NCBI GenBank assembly: GCA_963677935.2
Contig: CAXXEH010000003.1
Coordinates: 2,666,001 to 2,730,000, forward strand
DNA from: JAAFHB01 sp963677935
GTDB taxonomy: Bacteria > Bacteroidota > Bacteroidia > Bacteroidales > Prolixibacteraceae
Length of the DNA stretch: 64,000 bases
Direction: 5' to 3'
The translations under genes were made by a program, and so were the position numbers. The stretch's first letter is position 1. The number at the start of each line of letters is the position of its first letter. Below the pieces are notes generated by a model, which was not told where the DNA came from, ran no database searches, and worked only from the letters and a program-made list of their open reading frames with translations. Shown here one piece after another: positions 36,341 to 46,217 of this stretch.

Positions 36341-38899
36341 TTAAAAATACCCATGTGTTTTTACATCGCCGTATTTCAAGGCAATTTCCAGCCTTGTTGT
36401 CATAAACTTTTCAGAAGTAGCAGAGCGTAGACGAACGATGTTATCGCCCTGTTTCAGGCAAGATGCCGGAAGGATGTATGCATATACCCGGTCTTTAGGC
36501 GACAGGTTTCTGGCCCGGTCGAATAACGAGACATATTCTGGTTTCTGTAATTCAATCTTTACACCATTTACAGAGAGTTCAAACTGCGCGGGTTTATCTG
36601 TGCGTAGAAATAAAACTGCTTCTTTTGGAATGTCCTTTTCAGTATTATCACCGATAAAGATCGTTGCAGGAGCAAAATTTTCGGGGGAAACCAATAGCCG
36701 AAGAGGTGTATCGGGTATATAGCCATATCCGGCTGAGCCACCATCATCAAGGCAATAGATCTTATTCCGGTTCCTAAGCGTTTCTAACGATCCCAGTTCG
36801 TGCAATAATTCCGGCATTATCATACGGCAAGCATAACCTCCCGGCTCCGGTTTCAGTTTGGCATGATCTTCATCGAAAAAATAATTGAACAAATAGATAC
36901 CTTCACCTCCCTGAGCGAAGATATGTGAAGCCATTCCCCGATACATGCCATGAGAATATGGAACTCTGGAGTTGTACCCTCCACTTTCAATCGTGGCATA
37001 AACAGGGATGGGGGAGTCTCCTAAACCTGTCTTAAACCTGTCAACTGGCAGTGCAGGATTTCCGGTATAATGAACACCAATCGTAACAAAATCAAGCAAC
37101 CCCTGCCGTACCCATTCTTTGATATCCAGTCCCTTTTTTAAACAAAAATCCAAATCCGGGGCAACGCGTGCGGATAAAAGAATTTTCTTACCCCGTTTTG
37201 CAGATAACTCATCAACTTTGGCCCTGACCGCTTTTACCAGTTCTGTCATCAAAGGGGCATTCTTTTCTCCTTCCTCACTTTTGAAATAGACGAAGAACCG
37301 CATAAAATCCAGATCATAACCATCCAATAACTCTCCGTATTTATCGAGTTGCTCGGTGATCATGTTTAATTTTTGTTCCCTGACCTCCTGAAAAGTAAAA
37401 TCTAGCGCTCCCCTGCTTTTCCATCCAATGTCCTCATTCATCCAATATTGAGGATGGGCAAGCCAGAAATCGGTATATTCAACCGGACAATGCGTGGTGG
37501 TGTCGTTAAAATGCACATCGTTCATCCGATAGGAGATAAAAGCTTCCATCTTTTTTTCTTTTGCCTGTCGTAAACAAACGTCAATAATGTCTGTCCCTTT
37601 CTTCTCTAAATTCAAATGGTTCCGGTAATAACTAACCATGTATTTATGGTTTGCCGTATCGAGACCGCAATCCAATGTCCCGTTGCGATCATCCCCGAAC
37701 ACCCTGCCGTATTTTGACCGGTAGTAGGGATAATCGCTCCCGCTGCAGATCATATAAGTGGTTACCTGAGTGTTGGCAACCACATCTACATACGCTTTTG
37801 CATCATCTACTGACAACGGACGTTGATGAAACATGAAATTTCCCAAAGCATCAGTACCATCATTGTTATAAATCAGCCTTTGTCGGAGAGTTTGTTCTTT
37901 AGGATAGGATTCTGACAGCGGAATCAGAGGTTGCACATCCTTTTTTTTCCACACCCTAACATAGTCAATCTCAAAATGTCCTTCCGGGTCTTCGGGAGCG
38001 GGCAGACCAAACCAGCCGGGCATTGTCTCGCTGTCAAAATTCATATTCAGGGATTGATGCCAATAGGTATTCTCCTTTGTTTTGATCAATTTGCCGTTTA
38101 CATACCATTTCATCTCTTTTTCATTCCATTCAAACCCGCAGATAAAAAAGTTGTCAGCCAACCGGAATGGCGCTTTCCAATCTGTTTGTTCGTGCACTTC
38201 GCTCGTCAATCCGGGCAGTTTCATCACATGTGCAGTCATAAAGTATTTCCGTTCCATTTCGGGATCGGAATTTTTACCACAAAGTTCAAAAACATCAATT
38301 TCGGTCCAGGTATCCGGATCGCCGGCATAAAACCAAAAGGCGCTCGAGCATCTTGAATCCATTGGTTTGCAACGAATCTCATAATAGCCGTAAAGCATTC
38401 TCTCTTTACTTTTGACTGCAGCTGTTGTAAAAGTGTGGTACCCTTCCGGTAAACCGGGCAAAGCTTCCCTTTTGGAGGTAAGCGTCAGAAAACCGTTTTT
38501 TGCAGAAACGTTTTTAGGAGAAAAATATCCGGGAGGGCGACCTAACCATCCAGGATTGGAAGGATACCATTTGGCTGTATCCAACCCGTTTCCATTAAAC
38601 TCATCACTCAATTCGGGGATAAACTGCCAACTTCCTGTTGGAAGCGGACACTTGGGACCTTTAATTGCTCTGTTGCTATTCTTTCTTTTGGAATTTTTTC
38701 CGCCATTGACTAATGATCCGGGATGTTCTCTGCTACTAATGTCAATTAAATGATCTGAAGAAGCATTAGGCGTTGTCTGAATCCCGGAATGATTTGCTAT
38801 TAATGGTTGTAATTTACCGGGTATCGCGAATGTGATTGCAAATGTAAAAATCGAAAGAAGCCCTGCGGTTATCACTATATACTGGTTTTTGCTGCTCAT
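36341..38899 (-). CDS. GH16 endo-glycanase fused to an unclassified barrel domain (family copy 2)
   Basis: 852 residues. Signal anchor/peptide at the N terminus, a ~60-residue linker, then a complete GH16 jelly roll (about 85-330: LSDEFNGNGLDTAKW, TEIDVFELCG with nucleophile Glu200 and acid/base Glu205, WYVNGKLIKTKENTYWHQ, FEIDYVRVWKK). GH16 cleaves beta-1,3/1,4-glucans or galactans internally, by retention. From residue 341 (RLIYNNDGTD) a second domain matches the neighbours at 34676 and 39006 over its whole length, including DGYDLDFMRFFVYFK with DLD kept. I know of no family with this architecture. The link suggests the second domain acts on the product or backbone of GH16 cleavage. The gene is 36 bp upstream of copy 1, and the two share long identical DNA stretches, so a recent duplication is likely. 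Confidence 0.85.
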   Translation of the reverse strand: MSSKNQYIVITAGLLSIFTFAITFAIPGKLQPLIANHSGIQTTPNASSDHLIDISSREHPGSLVNGGKNSKRKNSNRAIKGPKCPLPTGSWQFIPELSDEFNGNGLDTAKWYPSNPGWLGRPPGYFSPKNVSAKNGFLTLTSKREALPGLPEGYHTFTTAAVKSKERMLYGYYEIRCKPMDSRCSSAFWFYAGDPDTWTEIDVFELCGKNSDPEMERKYFMTAHVMKLPGLTSEVHEQTDWKAPFRLADNFFICGFEWNEKEMKWYVNGKLIKTKENTYWHQSLNMNFDSETMPGWFGLPAPEDPEGHFEIDYVRVWKKKDVQPLIPLSESYPKEQTLRQRLIYNNDGTDALGNFMFHQRPLSVDDAKAYVDVVANTQVTTYMICSGSDYPYYRSKYGRVFGDDRNGTLDCGLDTANHKYMVSYYRNHLNLEKKGTDIIDVCLRQAKEKKMEAFISYRMNDVHFNDTTTHCPVEYTDFWLAHPQYWMNEDIGWKSRGALDFTFQEVREQKLNMITEQLDKYGELLDGYDLDFMRFFVYFKSEEGEKNAPLMTELVKAVRAKVDELSAKRGKKILLSARVAPDLDFCLKKGLDIKEWVRQGLLDFVTIGVHYTGNPALPVDRFKTGLGDSPIPVYATIESGGYNSRVPYSHGMYRGMASHIFAQGGEGIYLFNYFFDEDHAKLKPEPGGYACRMIMPELLHELGSLETLRNRNKIYCLDDGGSAGYGYIPDTPLRLLVSPENFAPATIFIGDNTEKDIPKEAVLFLRTDKPAQFELSVNGVKIELQKPEYVSLFDRARNLSPKDRVYAYILPASCLKQGDNIVRLRSATSEKFMTTRLEIALKYGDVKTHGYF

Positions 38900-39005
38900 A
38901 ATTCTATACTGTTATCGCTTTTGATTCTTCACTTAGTATTTTCATTGAATGGAATATGCAATGCTTTTCAGAAAGGTGATCATAAGAATATTGACGAAAT
39001 TATTG

Positions 39006-40643
39006 TTAAAAATACCCGTGGCTTTTTACGTCACCGTATTTCAATGCAATCTCCAGGCGCTTAATAATAAACTGTTCTGAATTCGTCGATTTAAGCTTGA
39101 TTACATTATCACCCTGTCTTAAACACGATTTCGGAAGAAGGAAAGCATATACAGTTTCGTTTTTCTGCATATTTTGCGCACGATCGTACAGACTTACATA
39201 TTTCGGCATTTGAATTTCCACCTTTTGATTATTGATGAAAAGTTCAAAAGGTGAAGGATGGTCTGATCGAAGAAACAGGATGGCCTCTTCAGGAACATCA
39301 TTCCTAACATCATCTCCGATAAAAATGGTTACAGACGCCTGATTGCCGGACGAAAGAGTTAACGGGAGTTTTGTTTCCGGTTTGTAACCCCACTCAGCCG
39401 AACTGCCGTCGTCCATGCAGTATATCTTGTTGCGTTTTCGCAATGTTTCCAACGATCCCAATTCGTGCAACAATTCAGGCATGATCACAGGACACACATA
39501 ACCACCATCTTTCAGGAATAATTTACTCTGATAGGTCGAATAAAATTCAGCAATAAAATAATTGAACAGGTAAATACCATCAGCGCCCTGCGCCAGGATA
39601 TGTGAGGCCATCGCCCGGTATATCCCATGCGAGAACGGCTGTCGCGGGCTAAACCCGCCGTTTTCAGTGGAGGCATAAAGAGGAACTGAAGAGTGGCCTA
39701 ATTGGTCTTTAAATTTATCAACAGGTATTACGGCCCCGTTAAAAAATATTCCAATCGTTACAAAGTCAACCAACCCTTGCCGAATCCATTCTTTTACGTC
39801 AAAGCCTTTTCGCAAACAAAAATCCAAATCCGGAGGGATGCGCACCGAAAGCAAAATTTTCTTGCCCTTGCTGGCTGACAATTCATCGATTTTGTTTTTG
39901 ACCGCTTTTACCAGGTCTGTCATCAGGGGGGAGTTAACTACGCCCGAATCTTTTTTAAAATAAGTCGGAAAGCGCATAAAATCAAGATCATAACCCTCAA
40001 TCAGATCACCGTACTTATCGATTTGTTCTTTGATCATATTCAATTTCTGCTCCCTGACTTTCTTAAATGAAAAGTTCAGAGCGCCACGGCTTTTCCAGCC
40101 AATGTCCTCATTCAGCCAATATTGAGGGTGGGCAAGCCAGAAGTCGGTATACTCAATCGGGCAACGGGTAGTGGTATCACAAAAATGGAGGTCGTTCATA
40201 CGGTATGAAATAAACGTCTCCATTTTCTTTTCTTTTGCCCTTCGCAAAGCAGCCTGAATAACATCGGTTCCGGCTTTTTCGAGGTTCAGGTGATTTTGAT
40301 AATAACTGAACAGGTTTCTATAACCAGCGGTGTCGGTACCGCAATTCAACGTTCCATTACGGTCGTCGCCAAAAACCCTACCATATTTCGACCGGTAATA
40401 GGGGTAATCGCTTCCGCTGCACATCATAAAAGTTGTTACCTGGGTGTTAGCGTAAGCATCGACATACGCATTCACATCGGCAACAGACAAAAGCCGGCGA
40501 TTAAACATAGGGTTACCCAGCAGATCGGTGCCATCGCAATTGAAAATAAGCCGATGCGCCACAGCTTGTTTTTTCGGACTACCGGATGCAAAACTCCCCA
40601 AAAGGAAAAAGAGAACCAATAAACCCGTCATTCGTATTTTCAT
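39006..40643 (-). CDS. unclassified secreted barrel protein, family copy 3
   Basis: 545 residues from the ATG at 40641-40643; an in-frame TTG two codons upstream is less likely. Signal peptide to about residue 21 (FASG). The rest is a stand-alone version of the domain seen in the GH16 fusion: RLIFNCDGTDLLGN, VTTFMMCSGSDYPYYRSKYGR, FGDDRNGTLNCG, EGYDLDFMRFPTYFK with DLD kept, KKILLSVRIPPDLDFCLRKG, DFVTIGIFFNGAV and a C terminus KYGDVKSHGYF. It differs from the other two across the barrel, so it diverged earlier. Lies 106 bp upstream of the fusion gene. It may be a barrel with a carbohydrate-binding sandwich at the end; function unknown. Confidence 0.72.
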   Translation of the reverse strand: MKIRMTGLLVLFFLLGSFASGSPKKQAVAHRLIFNCDGTDLLGNPMFNRRLLSVADVNAYVDAYANTQVTTFMMCSGSDYPYYRSKYGRVFGDDRNGTLNCGTDTAGYRNLFSYYQNHLNLEKAGTDVIQAALRRAKEKKMETFISYRMNDLHFCDTTTRCPIEYTDFWLAHPQYWLNEDIGWKSRGALNFSFKKVREQKLNMIKEQIDKYGDLIEGYDLDFMRFPTYFKKDSGVVNSPLMTDLVKAVKNKIDELSASKGKKILLSVRIPPDLDFCLRKGFDVKEWIRQGLVDFVTIGIFFNGAVIPVDKFKDQLGHSSVPLYASTENGGFSPRQPFSHGIYRAMASHILAQGADGIYLFNYFIAEFYSTYQSKLFLKDGGYVCPVIMPELLHELGSLETLRKRNKIYCMDDGSSAEWGYKPETKLPLTLSSGNQASVTIFIGDDVRNDVPEEAILFLRSDHPSPFELFINNQKVEIQMPKYVSLYDRAQNMQKNETVYAFLLPKSCLRQGDNVIKLKSTNSEQFIIKRLEIALKYGDVKSHGYF

Positions 40644-40687
40644 AACCAATGGATTTTAAATTAATGTTTGATTAGTAAGCTGATAAA

Positions 40688-42757
40688 CTATTGTTTTCCA
40701 GTTTTAACAATCCCTATTTCTTCAAATGGAATTGGCTTAAAACCAGGTATTTTAATAAATACTTCTGATGAACTTTTCAATTTGAAATTTTGATCCTTTT
40801 CACTGACAAACCCCGGATCTTCTTTGACTACAAGGTTGTTTTCGGAATACTCAACCCGCTTAAAATTATTACACACTTCTCCTATCCGGACAAATACGTT
40901 CCTGTCGACCACATTTCGTTTGGGAAGTCCAGGATTATCTGTCCAGTATCTGGCCAATTCCGGGTATCTGGTGCTGTAGGGAGGCTGGTCGTATCTGATA
41001 TCATTGAGGTTCTTCTCGAACAGATTTCCGGGGGCGATCCATGGCATTGCCCAGTCGTACGATTGCAAACGATCGTCAATATCAATCGTACGTTTGCAAT
41101 CTATGAAAATATTATTGATATAAGGGTTATCGCTTCCGCCGCCAATCAGCACAGTTTTACTTCCAGCTTTATAAAAGACATTCCCGAAAACCTTCATACC
41201 ACAGGCTCCATCGTCGTGATAGATTGCGGATGAAGAGTGGATATCACTGATATTGTGGAAATAATTAAACTGAACAACATGTCCCCTTTCTGATGGATTA
41301 CGTCCGTAATAAAGTGCGCCCACATCGTCGGTAACCATGCAAACATCATGGATATTGTTGTATTCGATCAGGTGGTCATTTCCTGAAAGCTGGACTGCAA
41401 AATGGGGGGCATCGAAAATTTCGCAATGGGATATCCGGTTGCCAGCACCCATGATCTGAACACCCGCACAATAGGTTTTCGAAATCCGGTTATAATTGTG
41501 GATGCTGCAATTCTCGATATAATTCCCTGCAGCTTCAAGGGTTTGCCGGTTGCCTCCGAACAGATGTATCCCACCTGCACCTGTCTGGTAAATAATACAA
41601 TCCCGAATTCCGTTATTTTTGCCAACGGGGCCTTCAGGATTATCGTAAATACCTGCCGCATACGAACCCATATTTCTAATTGTGCAATTCTTTATCAGAC
41701 AATCAGATGAACTTTTCATCTCCAGGGCAATCCCGCGGGAACATTCAAAAGCGATTCCCTCAAGGATAATACCGGAAGCTTCATTTATGCTCACCAACGG
41801 TTTCTCCAGAAGTGAAACTTCAACCGTTTTAAGTGCTTCATTATTATAAAAATAGAGGATACCCTCTGTGCGGTCGATATAATATTCACCCTGATAATCA
41901 ATCTCTTCTGGAATATTGTAAGCATACCAGGCATTCCAGGGTGATCCGGCGAAGAAACCATACATGTGGGGTTGAGCTGTTGAAAAGGTCTTTGAAATTG
42001 TATCAATGGAGGCCAGCTTCAAGGCATCATCAGCCCAGCCGTAATGAAAGTAACCCGATATCCAGATATCTTCAGGGGACTTCCAGCGCGATGGACGATT
42101 TCCGTTATAAATGAATTTACCCCCGATTTTACCCTTGTCACCATCAGCCAAAACGGATCCTTTTTCCAGAACTTTCTGAATCAGGACGGTTGAATCGTTG
42201 GGCCAGCGTGACAAATGGGCAGGTTTTCCATTGATAAACAGTTCCATCCATGAATAATCAAGCAGGTTTCCAAATCCAACCTGCTTCAGATTTCCATAAT
42301 CTTTAATTCCAAGGTTTCTCAGATTGACCATAAAAATGTGTTTCCGGCTGTTTTCCGGAAATAATCCGGCTTTCGAACTACCTGTTACAGGGACTACTTT
42401 TGAAGGTGCAATTGAAATTCCTCCTGTAAACCTCACCTTCTCATTATTGTAAGGCTTAATTAATAGATTTTTATCCTGTTTATCAAAGCTGACAGTGCAA
42501 GAGAAATGATAATCGCCACCTCTTAAAAGAATGGAGATTTCACTTTTCTCTCCTGATGATCGTTTTAACCGAACATCGTCCCTTGCCCTTTCAATTGTCA
42601 GATAGGGATGTAAATTTGATCCATCGCCTCCATTGCTACCTTTCGGTGAGACATAAACCGGTTTTATTCCGAAACCGGAAAAACTTAAAATTAAGCCAAT
42701 CCCCAAAAACATCCATCTTTTCATATCTTTTCTTTCCATTACGAGGTTAAATTTCAT
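40688..42757 (-). CDS. right-handed parallel beta-helix protein, GH141-like (copy 1)
   Basis: 689 residues from the ATG at 42755-42757, which abuts the upstream stop; internal ATGs at 42739 and 42724 are alternatives, the last giving the neatest signal peptide (MKRWMFLGIGLILSFSGFG). A DUF1565-like start (PVYVSPKGSNGGDGSNLHPYLTIERA) leads to beta-helix coils (FECSRGIALEMKSSSDCLIKNCTIRN, ENCSIHNYNRIS, NHLIEYNNIHDV, VGALYYGRNPSERGHVVQFNYFHN). A WMELFINGKPAHLSRWPND segment marks the beta-sandwich insert of the GH141-like group, whose known member acts as an alpha-L-fucosidase on rhamnogalacturonan II and another as xylanase. Sits between barrel copy 3 and an unclassified gene. Substrate unknown, likely a deoxysugar side chain. 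Confidence 0.8.
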   Translation of the reverse strand: MKFNLVMERKDMKRWMFLGIGLILSFSGFGIKPVYVSPKGSNGGDGSNLHPYLTIERARDDVRLKRSSGEKSEISILLRGGDYHFSCTVSFDKQDKNLLIKPYNNEKVRFTGGISIAPSKVVPVTGSSKAGLFPENSRKHIFMVNLRNLGIKDYGNLKQVGFGNLLDYSWMELFINGKPAHLSRWPNDSTVLIQKVLEKGSVLADGDKGKIGGKFIYNGNRPSRWKSPEDIWISGYFHYGWADDALKLASIDTISKTFSTAQPHMYGFFAGSPWNAWYAYNIPEEIDYQGEYYIDRTEGILYFYNNEALKTVEVSLLEKPLVSINEASGIILEGIAFECSRGIALEMKSSSDCLIKNCTIRNMGSYAAGIYDNPEGPVGKNNGIRDCIIYQTGAGGIHLFGGNRQTLEAAGNYIENCSIHNYNRISKTYCAGVQIMGAGNRISHCEIFDAPHFAVQLSGNDHLIEYNNIHDVCMVTDDVGALYYGRNPSERGHVVQFNYFHNISDIHSSSAIYHDDGACGMKVFGNVFYKAGSKTVLIGGGSDNPYINNIFIDCKRTIDIDDRLQSYDWAMPWIAPGNLFEKNLNDIRYDQPPYSTRYPELARYWTDNPGLPKRNVVDRNVFVRIGEVCNNFKRVEYSENNLVVKEDPGFVSEKDQNFKLKSSSEVFIKIPGFKPIPFEEIGIVKTGKQ

Positions 42758-45082
42758 TCAATTTGTTAGTGAAACGGGAAGGTTTATCCGGGTCCAGTTT
42801 TTTGTAATCTTCAGCAGTTGCTGAGGGATTTCCCCTTTAAGTCCCTGGATTACACCTTTCCAATTATCCTGATAATCTTTCCATAAAGCCAGGTCACACC
42901 TATCGCTCAGGTCAATTTTAAAATTTCCTTTTTGAAAGGATTTTAATCCACCGGCTGACAATGCCTGAACATCCCCGTTTGCATCCAGCCGTACTGCCGC
43001 AATACCCACAGCATCAAATCGGACCTCCTTACCCCTTATTTTAATCGTTGAACATATTGGATCACCGCCTGTGTTTTTTGTTCCGGCAACCTGAATAACA
43101 GTTCCATCAATGAGGTGGCAATAACCAGTTGAAGGTGGGGTTACAAAGGGATGACCAAACTCTTTTGATGCATCCTCGATAGCGGGAGTTTGAGGTTCAA
43201 TTTTCTGCTTGGAAAGAATATTCATAACAGATTTTACAACCTGTTCATTTTCTGAAATCTCAGTCATATTGACAGGCAATAGTTTATCTCCGTTAAAAGT
43301 ATTTGCATCGAAATCTTTTGTCCAGTGACCAATTCTGAATAGATTTGATCTCCCCTTTGATGCCTGGTTAAAAAAATCGGCCACAGATTTTCTTCCAAAT
43401 TCGGGATGATATAAAATGAGAGCAGCATACCGTTGAGCACCATAACAGATCCATCCCTGATCGTCGATCTTCAGATTCTTATTTTCAATTTCAGTTGAAG
43501 GTATTAAGTCAGTTGGTATTCCTTTCTTCCATAAAAGGGTAACCAGTTCCATCCCCACATCGTCGTAAGAGGGTCCGGCCCAGTTCATTGTACAGGCATG
43601 GCCGAAGACCACTGCCACCGGGCAGTTTAAAGGGCTATTACTGATATAATTCAGCAAACGGATGCGGCTTTCTGCCATCATCAGATCACCACGGAAAAGG
43701 TCCAGGTGCTTATCAATTTGTTTTCGGGAAGAGGGGTAGATCGGATGATAATTAATCCTGCCACCTCCCAGAGCCGCGCTCCAGACCGACTTTTCATAAT
43801 CCCCTTTATTGGTTGAATAATACATATTGTACCAAATCGGACTTCCCCATTTTTTTGACAGCGATGTTCTTACTGCAAAAGGGGTATATTCATCGGTTTG
43901 TGCCCAATCCCTTTTAGCAACCCACCAGTCCAACCCATTTTTCATCTGTTCGTGCCAGTCGGGATAGGGCCACCATGTCGGATGTGTTGTGACAGCAGCA
44001 TCAGGACCAAAAACCTCTTTCACCGCACTATAGAAATCAGCTTCCAATTCTCCGTTACGCTGCCATGACATCTCCATAAAATGGTTTATTATCATTTGCC
44101 GTTCACGCTCGTGTCCTTTAATTCCAAGATGCATCGCCAGACAATCAGCAAGCAAATCGCGTCCTCCGGTTCTTTGAGCATAAGCCTTTGCACGAAATTG
44201 GGAATACCAAAACTGACTTTTTGCCCGGTTTTCATCAAAACACGGGGGAAACCCCCATTCATCCTTAAAAACACCGGCTAAAGGAACATCGGCATACTGT
44301 CTGATAATTTCACGCTGAAACTTCATCAAATGGGGGGCAAATACGTCGGGGTATAAATGTGTAAAGGAGACTAAAACTGTAGCCTGGGTATTTTTTTTGT
44401 CAGCCGGTATTCTCACCCTGACAGAATCTCTGGATGAGGTAACGACCACACAATTTCGGGTTATATCTTTCAACGAGTTAGGATCAATTCCTTCAGAATC
44501 CAACATATAAGAATATACCCGAAGTAATTTACCGTAAAGCGGAATATAATGAGTTGTATTACCTGTGTAATGGTCGTTAAGGTCCTTACTTGCAATAATA
44601 GTCTCTGCATTTGTTAAGGGTGAAATCTTAACCTCTTTTAAAAGAAGCATTTCCTGCAGCTCATCCGGAAATTTCGACTCGAAAGTCCGACGGGCAGTCC
44701 GTACGTCAAGATCAGCAACCATCGAAATACCATGGTTTGAAGCGTACTCTGCAGCCAGTTTAAACTGATCATGAACAGCATCGTTCGTAGTTTCCCTCCC
44801 AAATAGCCGAACACTTGCCGACAGTATATTATAAGGAGAATGAAGGGTTGCCTGGTTAATAAATTCCTTATATCCATCCGGTTTAAACTCATCTTCGCCC
44901 CAAAACCAGCAAGCCTGAACAGGCATCACATCATTGGGAAGTCTGCATAAGGTCACACAGAGGGTAGATTTCACTAATGGTCCCGGATATTTTTGTTGTG
45001 CATGATTTATTTCAAATACTACCAACAAGCTAATTAGCAGAGCAGTGCCCTTGTGAATATTCGGAAAATATGTTATTTTCAT
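42758..45082 (-). CDS. large secreted protein of unrecognised family, glycosidase-like barrel
   Basis: 774 residues with a signal peptide (ending near NHAQQ). I do not recognise the family. Features: CWFWGEDEFKPDGYKEF near residue 59, GISMVADLDVRTARRTFES, PLAGVFKDEWGFPPCF (acidic pair after a strand, candidate active site), VTTHPTWWPYP, AQTDEYTPF, and a C-terminal sandwich (FDAVGIAAVRLDANGDVQALSAGGL). The run of strand-then-acidic motifs resembles a TIM barrel of the GH42/GH-A or GH2-related kind, but this is a guess. It lies 29 bp from the propeller gene and directly abuts the beta-helix gene, inside the enzyme cluster, so an exo-acting glycosidase is plausible. Confidence 0.6.
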   Translation of the reverse strand: MKITYFPNIHKGTALLISLLVVFEINHAQQKYPGPLVKSTLCVTLCRLPNDVMPVQACWFWGEDEFKPDGYKEFINQATLHSPYNILSASVRLFGRETTNDAVHDQFKLAAEYASNHGISMVADLDVRTARRTFESKFPDELQEMLLLKEVKISPLTNAETIIASKDLNDHYTGNTTHYIPLYGKLLRVYSYMLDSEGIDPNSLKDITRNCVVVTSSRDSVRVRIPADKKNTQATVLVSFTHLYPDVFAPHLMKFQREIIRQYADVPLAGVFKDEWGFPPCFDENRAKSQFWYSQFRAKAYAQRTGGRDLLADCLAMHLGIKGHERERQMIINHFMEMSWQRNGELEADFYSAVKEVFGPDAAVTTHPTWWPYPDWHEQMKNGLDWWVAKRDWAQTDEYTPFAVRTSLSKKWGSPIWYNMYYSTNKGDYEKSVWSAALGGGRINYHPIYPSSRKQIDKHLDLFRGDLMMAESRIRLLNYISNSPLNCPVAVVFGHACTMNWAGPSYDDVGMELVTLLWKKGIPTDLIPSTEIENKNLKIDDQGWICYGAQRYAALILYHPEFGRKSVADFFNQASKGRSNLFRIGHWTKDFDANTFNGDKLLPVNMTEISENEQVVKSVMNILSKQKIEPQTPAIEDASKEFGHPFVTPPSTGYCHLIDGTVIQVAGTKNTGGDPICSTIKIRGKEVRFDAVGIAAVRLDANGDVQALSAGGLKSFQKGNFKIDLSDRCDLALWKDYQDNWKGVIQGLKGEIPQQLLKITKNWTRINLPVSLTN

Positions 45083-45111
45083 AATATTACTGATCGATTA
45101 TAATAATGAAC

Positions 45112-46194
45112 TTAGTCAACAACTTTCAGCAGGAAGCGTCCGATTCCACCATCATAATGGACTTTTGCTGGATTACTCTCATCATGAGGGATCTCTGTAC
45201 CTCCATAATAAATCCAGTAGGTACCCCGATCTTTCCCCGGAATCGCACCTGCCGCGACATAGATACCTGTTTTGTCGAATCCTGTCCCCAGACCTAATAA
45301 GGGCTTGCGACCAATCCGGGAAAATTCCCATCCATTGCGGCTGAACGCTGAAAACACCACAACAGTCCCATCGTTGGTAAAGAATCCAGATGGAAACATT
45401 AGATAAAGGTCATCTTTGATTTTTGCAGTCGCCGAATTGTAGAAGTGGAGATCAATGGGATCGTCCTTATCGGGACTAAGGATGGCAACCGGATCGGGAA
45501 AATTCCCAAATGTTGTTGACTCCGTATATCCAACTATCCGATAGCCTTTAAAGTCTCCCCCACTCCACATCCGCACGTAAAGACGGTAGATATTGCCGTC
45601 GTGAATGCAGATATTTCCCGTGTCGGAGTTCTTTTTGAGTAAAGGTTCCGCTATTGGTTTCCAGTGAATTCCATCCGGAGATGTCGCGCCATAAATCCAC
45701 CACGGACCGGACCCAACACCATGCTGTCGTGCACCTACCCCTTTGAATCGTTCCCCGGGAGGTGCCTTTTCGTCATAAATAATTGAGCACAGGTTAAAAC
45801 CGAACATCAGGATATTGTTATCAGTAGAACCCTTATAGTTATAAATTCCGAGCGAGGGTTTTTCCCAGTGAATTCCATCCTTTGAGCGGGCATAGCACAG
45901 ATAACAATCGTTGTCGGTTTTATATTGATGGTCAAATGAAACATACCAGAGATGCCACTGATCACCGATTTTCATGACCCTATCCAGACCTACTGAGTAA
46001 TCCTCCCAGGGACGATCTGCCTTTAGAAGTGGTTCCGTCGTTCTTTCGAGAACCGTGAGAACCGGTGCTGTTACTCTCTTGTTCTGTTTAGCCAAAGATA
46101 AACCCGGAAGCAAAATCAGACCTGTGGCAAATGCCCCTGTCTCCTCAATAAAAGAACGGCGCGAAATAGTCTTCGGATGATAGATAATCGTCAT
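45112..46194 (-). CDS. Tat-exported five-bladed beta-propeller, GH43/GH32-like
   Basis: 360 residues. N terminus SRRSFIEETGAFATGLILL carries a twin-arginine signal. The body repeats blade-like strands with GxHWxL/Y turns: VMKIGDQWHLWYVSFDH, CYARSKDGIHWEKP, WWIYGATSPDGIHWKP, NIYRLYVRMWSGGD, DDLYLMFPSGFFTND, TYWIYYGGTEIPHD. DGIHWEKP and DGIHWKP are the Asp-box-like turns typical of clan GH-F/J and GH130-type propellers. I cannot identify the three acidic catalytic residues with confidence, so arabinofuranosidase or beta-fructosidase function should not be assumed. It follows GH29 after 23 bp, in the same direction, and acts in the periplasm as judged by the Tat signal. Confidence 0.72.
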   Translation of the reverse strand: MTIIYHPKTISRRSFIEETGAFATGLILLPGLSLAKQNKRVTAPVLTVLERTTEPLLKADRPWEDYSVGLDRVMKIGDQWHLWYVSFDHQYKTDNDCYLCYARSKDGIHWEKPSLGIYNYKGSTDNNILMFGFNLCSIIYDEKAPPGERFKGVGARQHGVGSGPWWIYGATSPDGIHWKPIAEPLLKKNSDTGNICIHDGNIYRLYVRMWSGGDFKGYRIVGYTESTTFGNFPDPVAILSPDKDDPIDLHFYNSATAKIKDDLYLMFPSGFFTNDGTVVVFSAFSRNGWEFSRIGRKPLLGLGTGFDKTGIYVAAGAIPGKDRGTYWIYYGGTEIPHDESNPAKVHYDGGIGRFLLKVVD

Positions 46195-46217
46195 GACATC
46201 AGTTTTCTAATTTTCAT

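Noticed and set aside
39006..40643. Copy 3 barrel as a GH10 or GH13 enzyme
   Set aside because: No NEP/TExD or GH13 motifs; conserved blocks match only its two neighbours.
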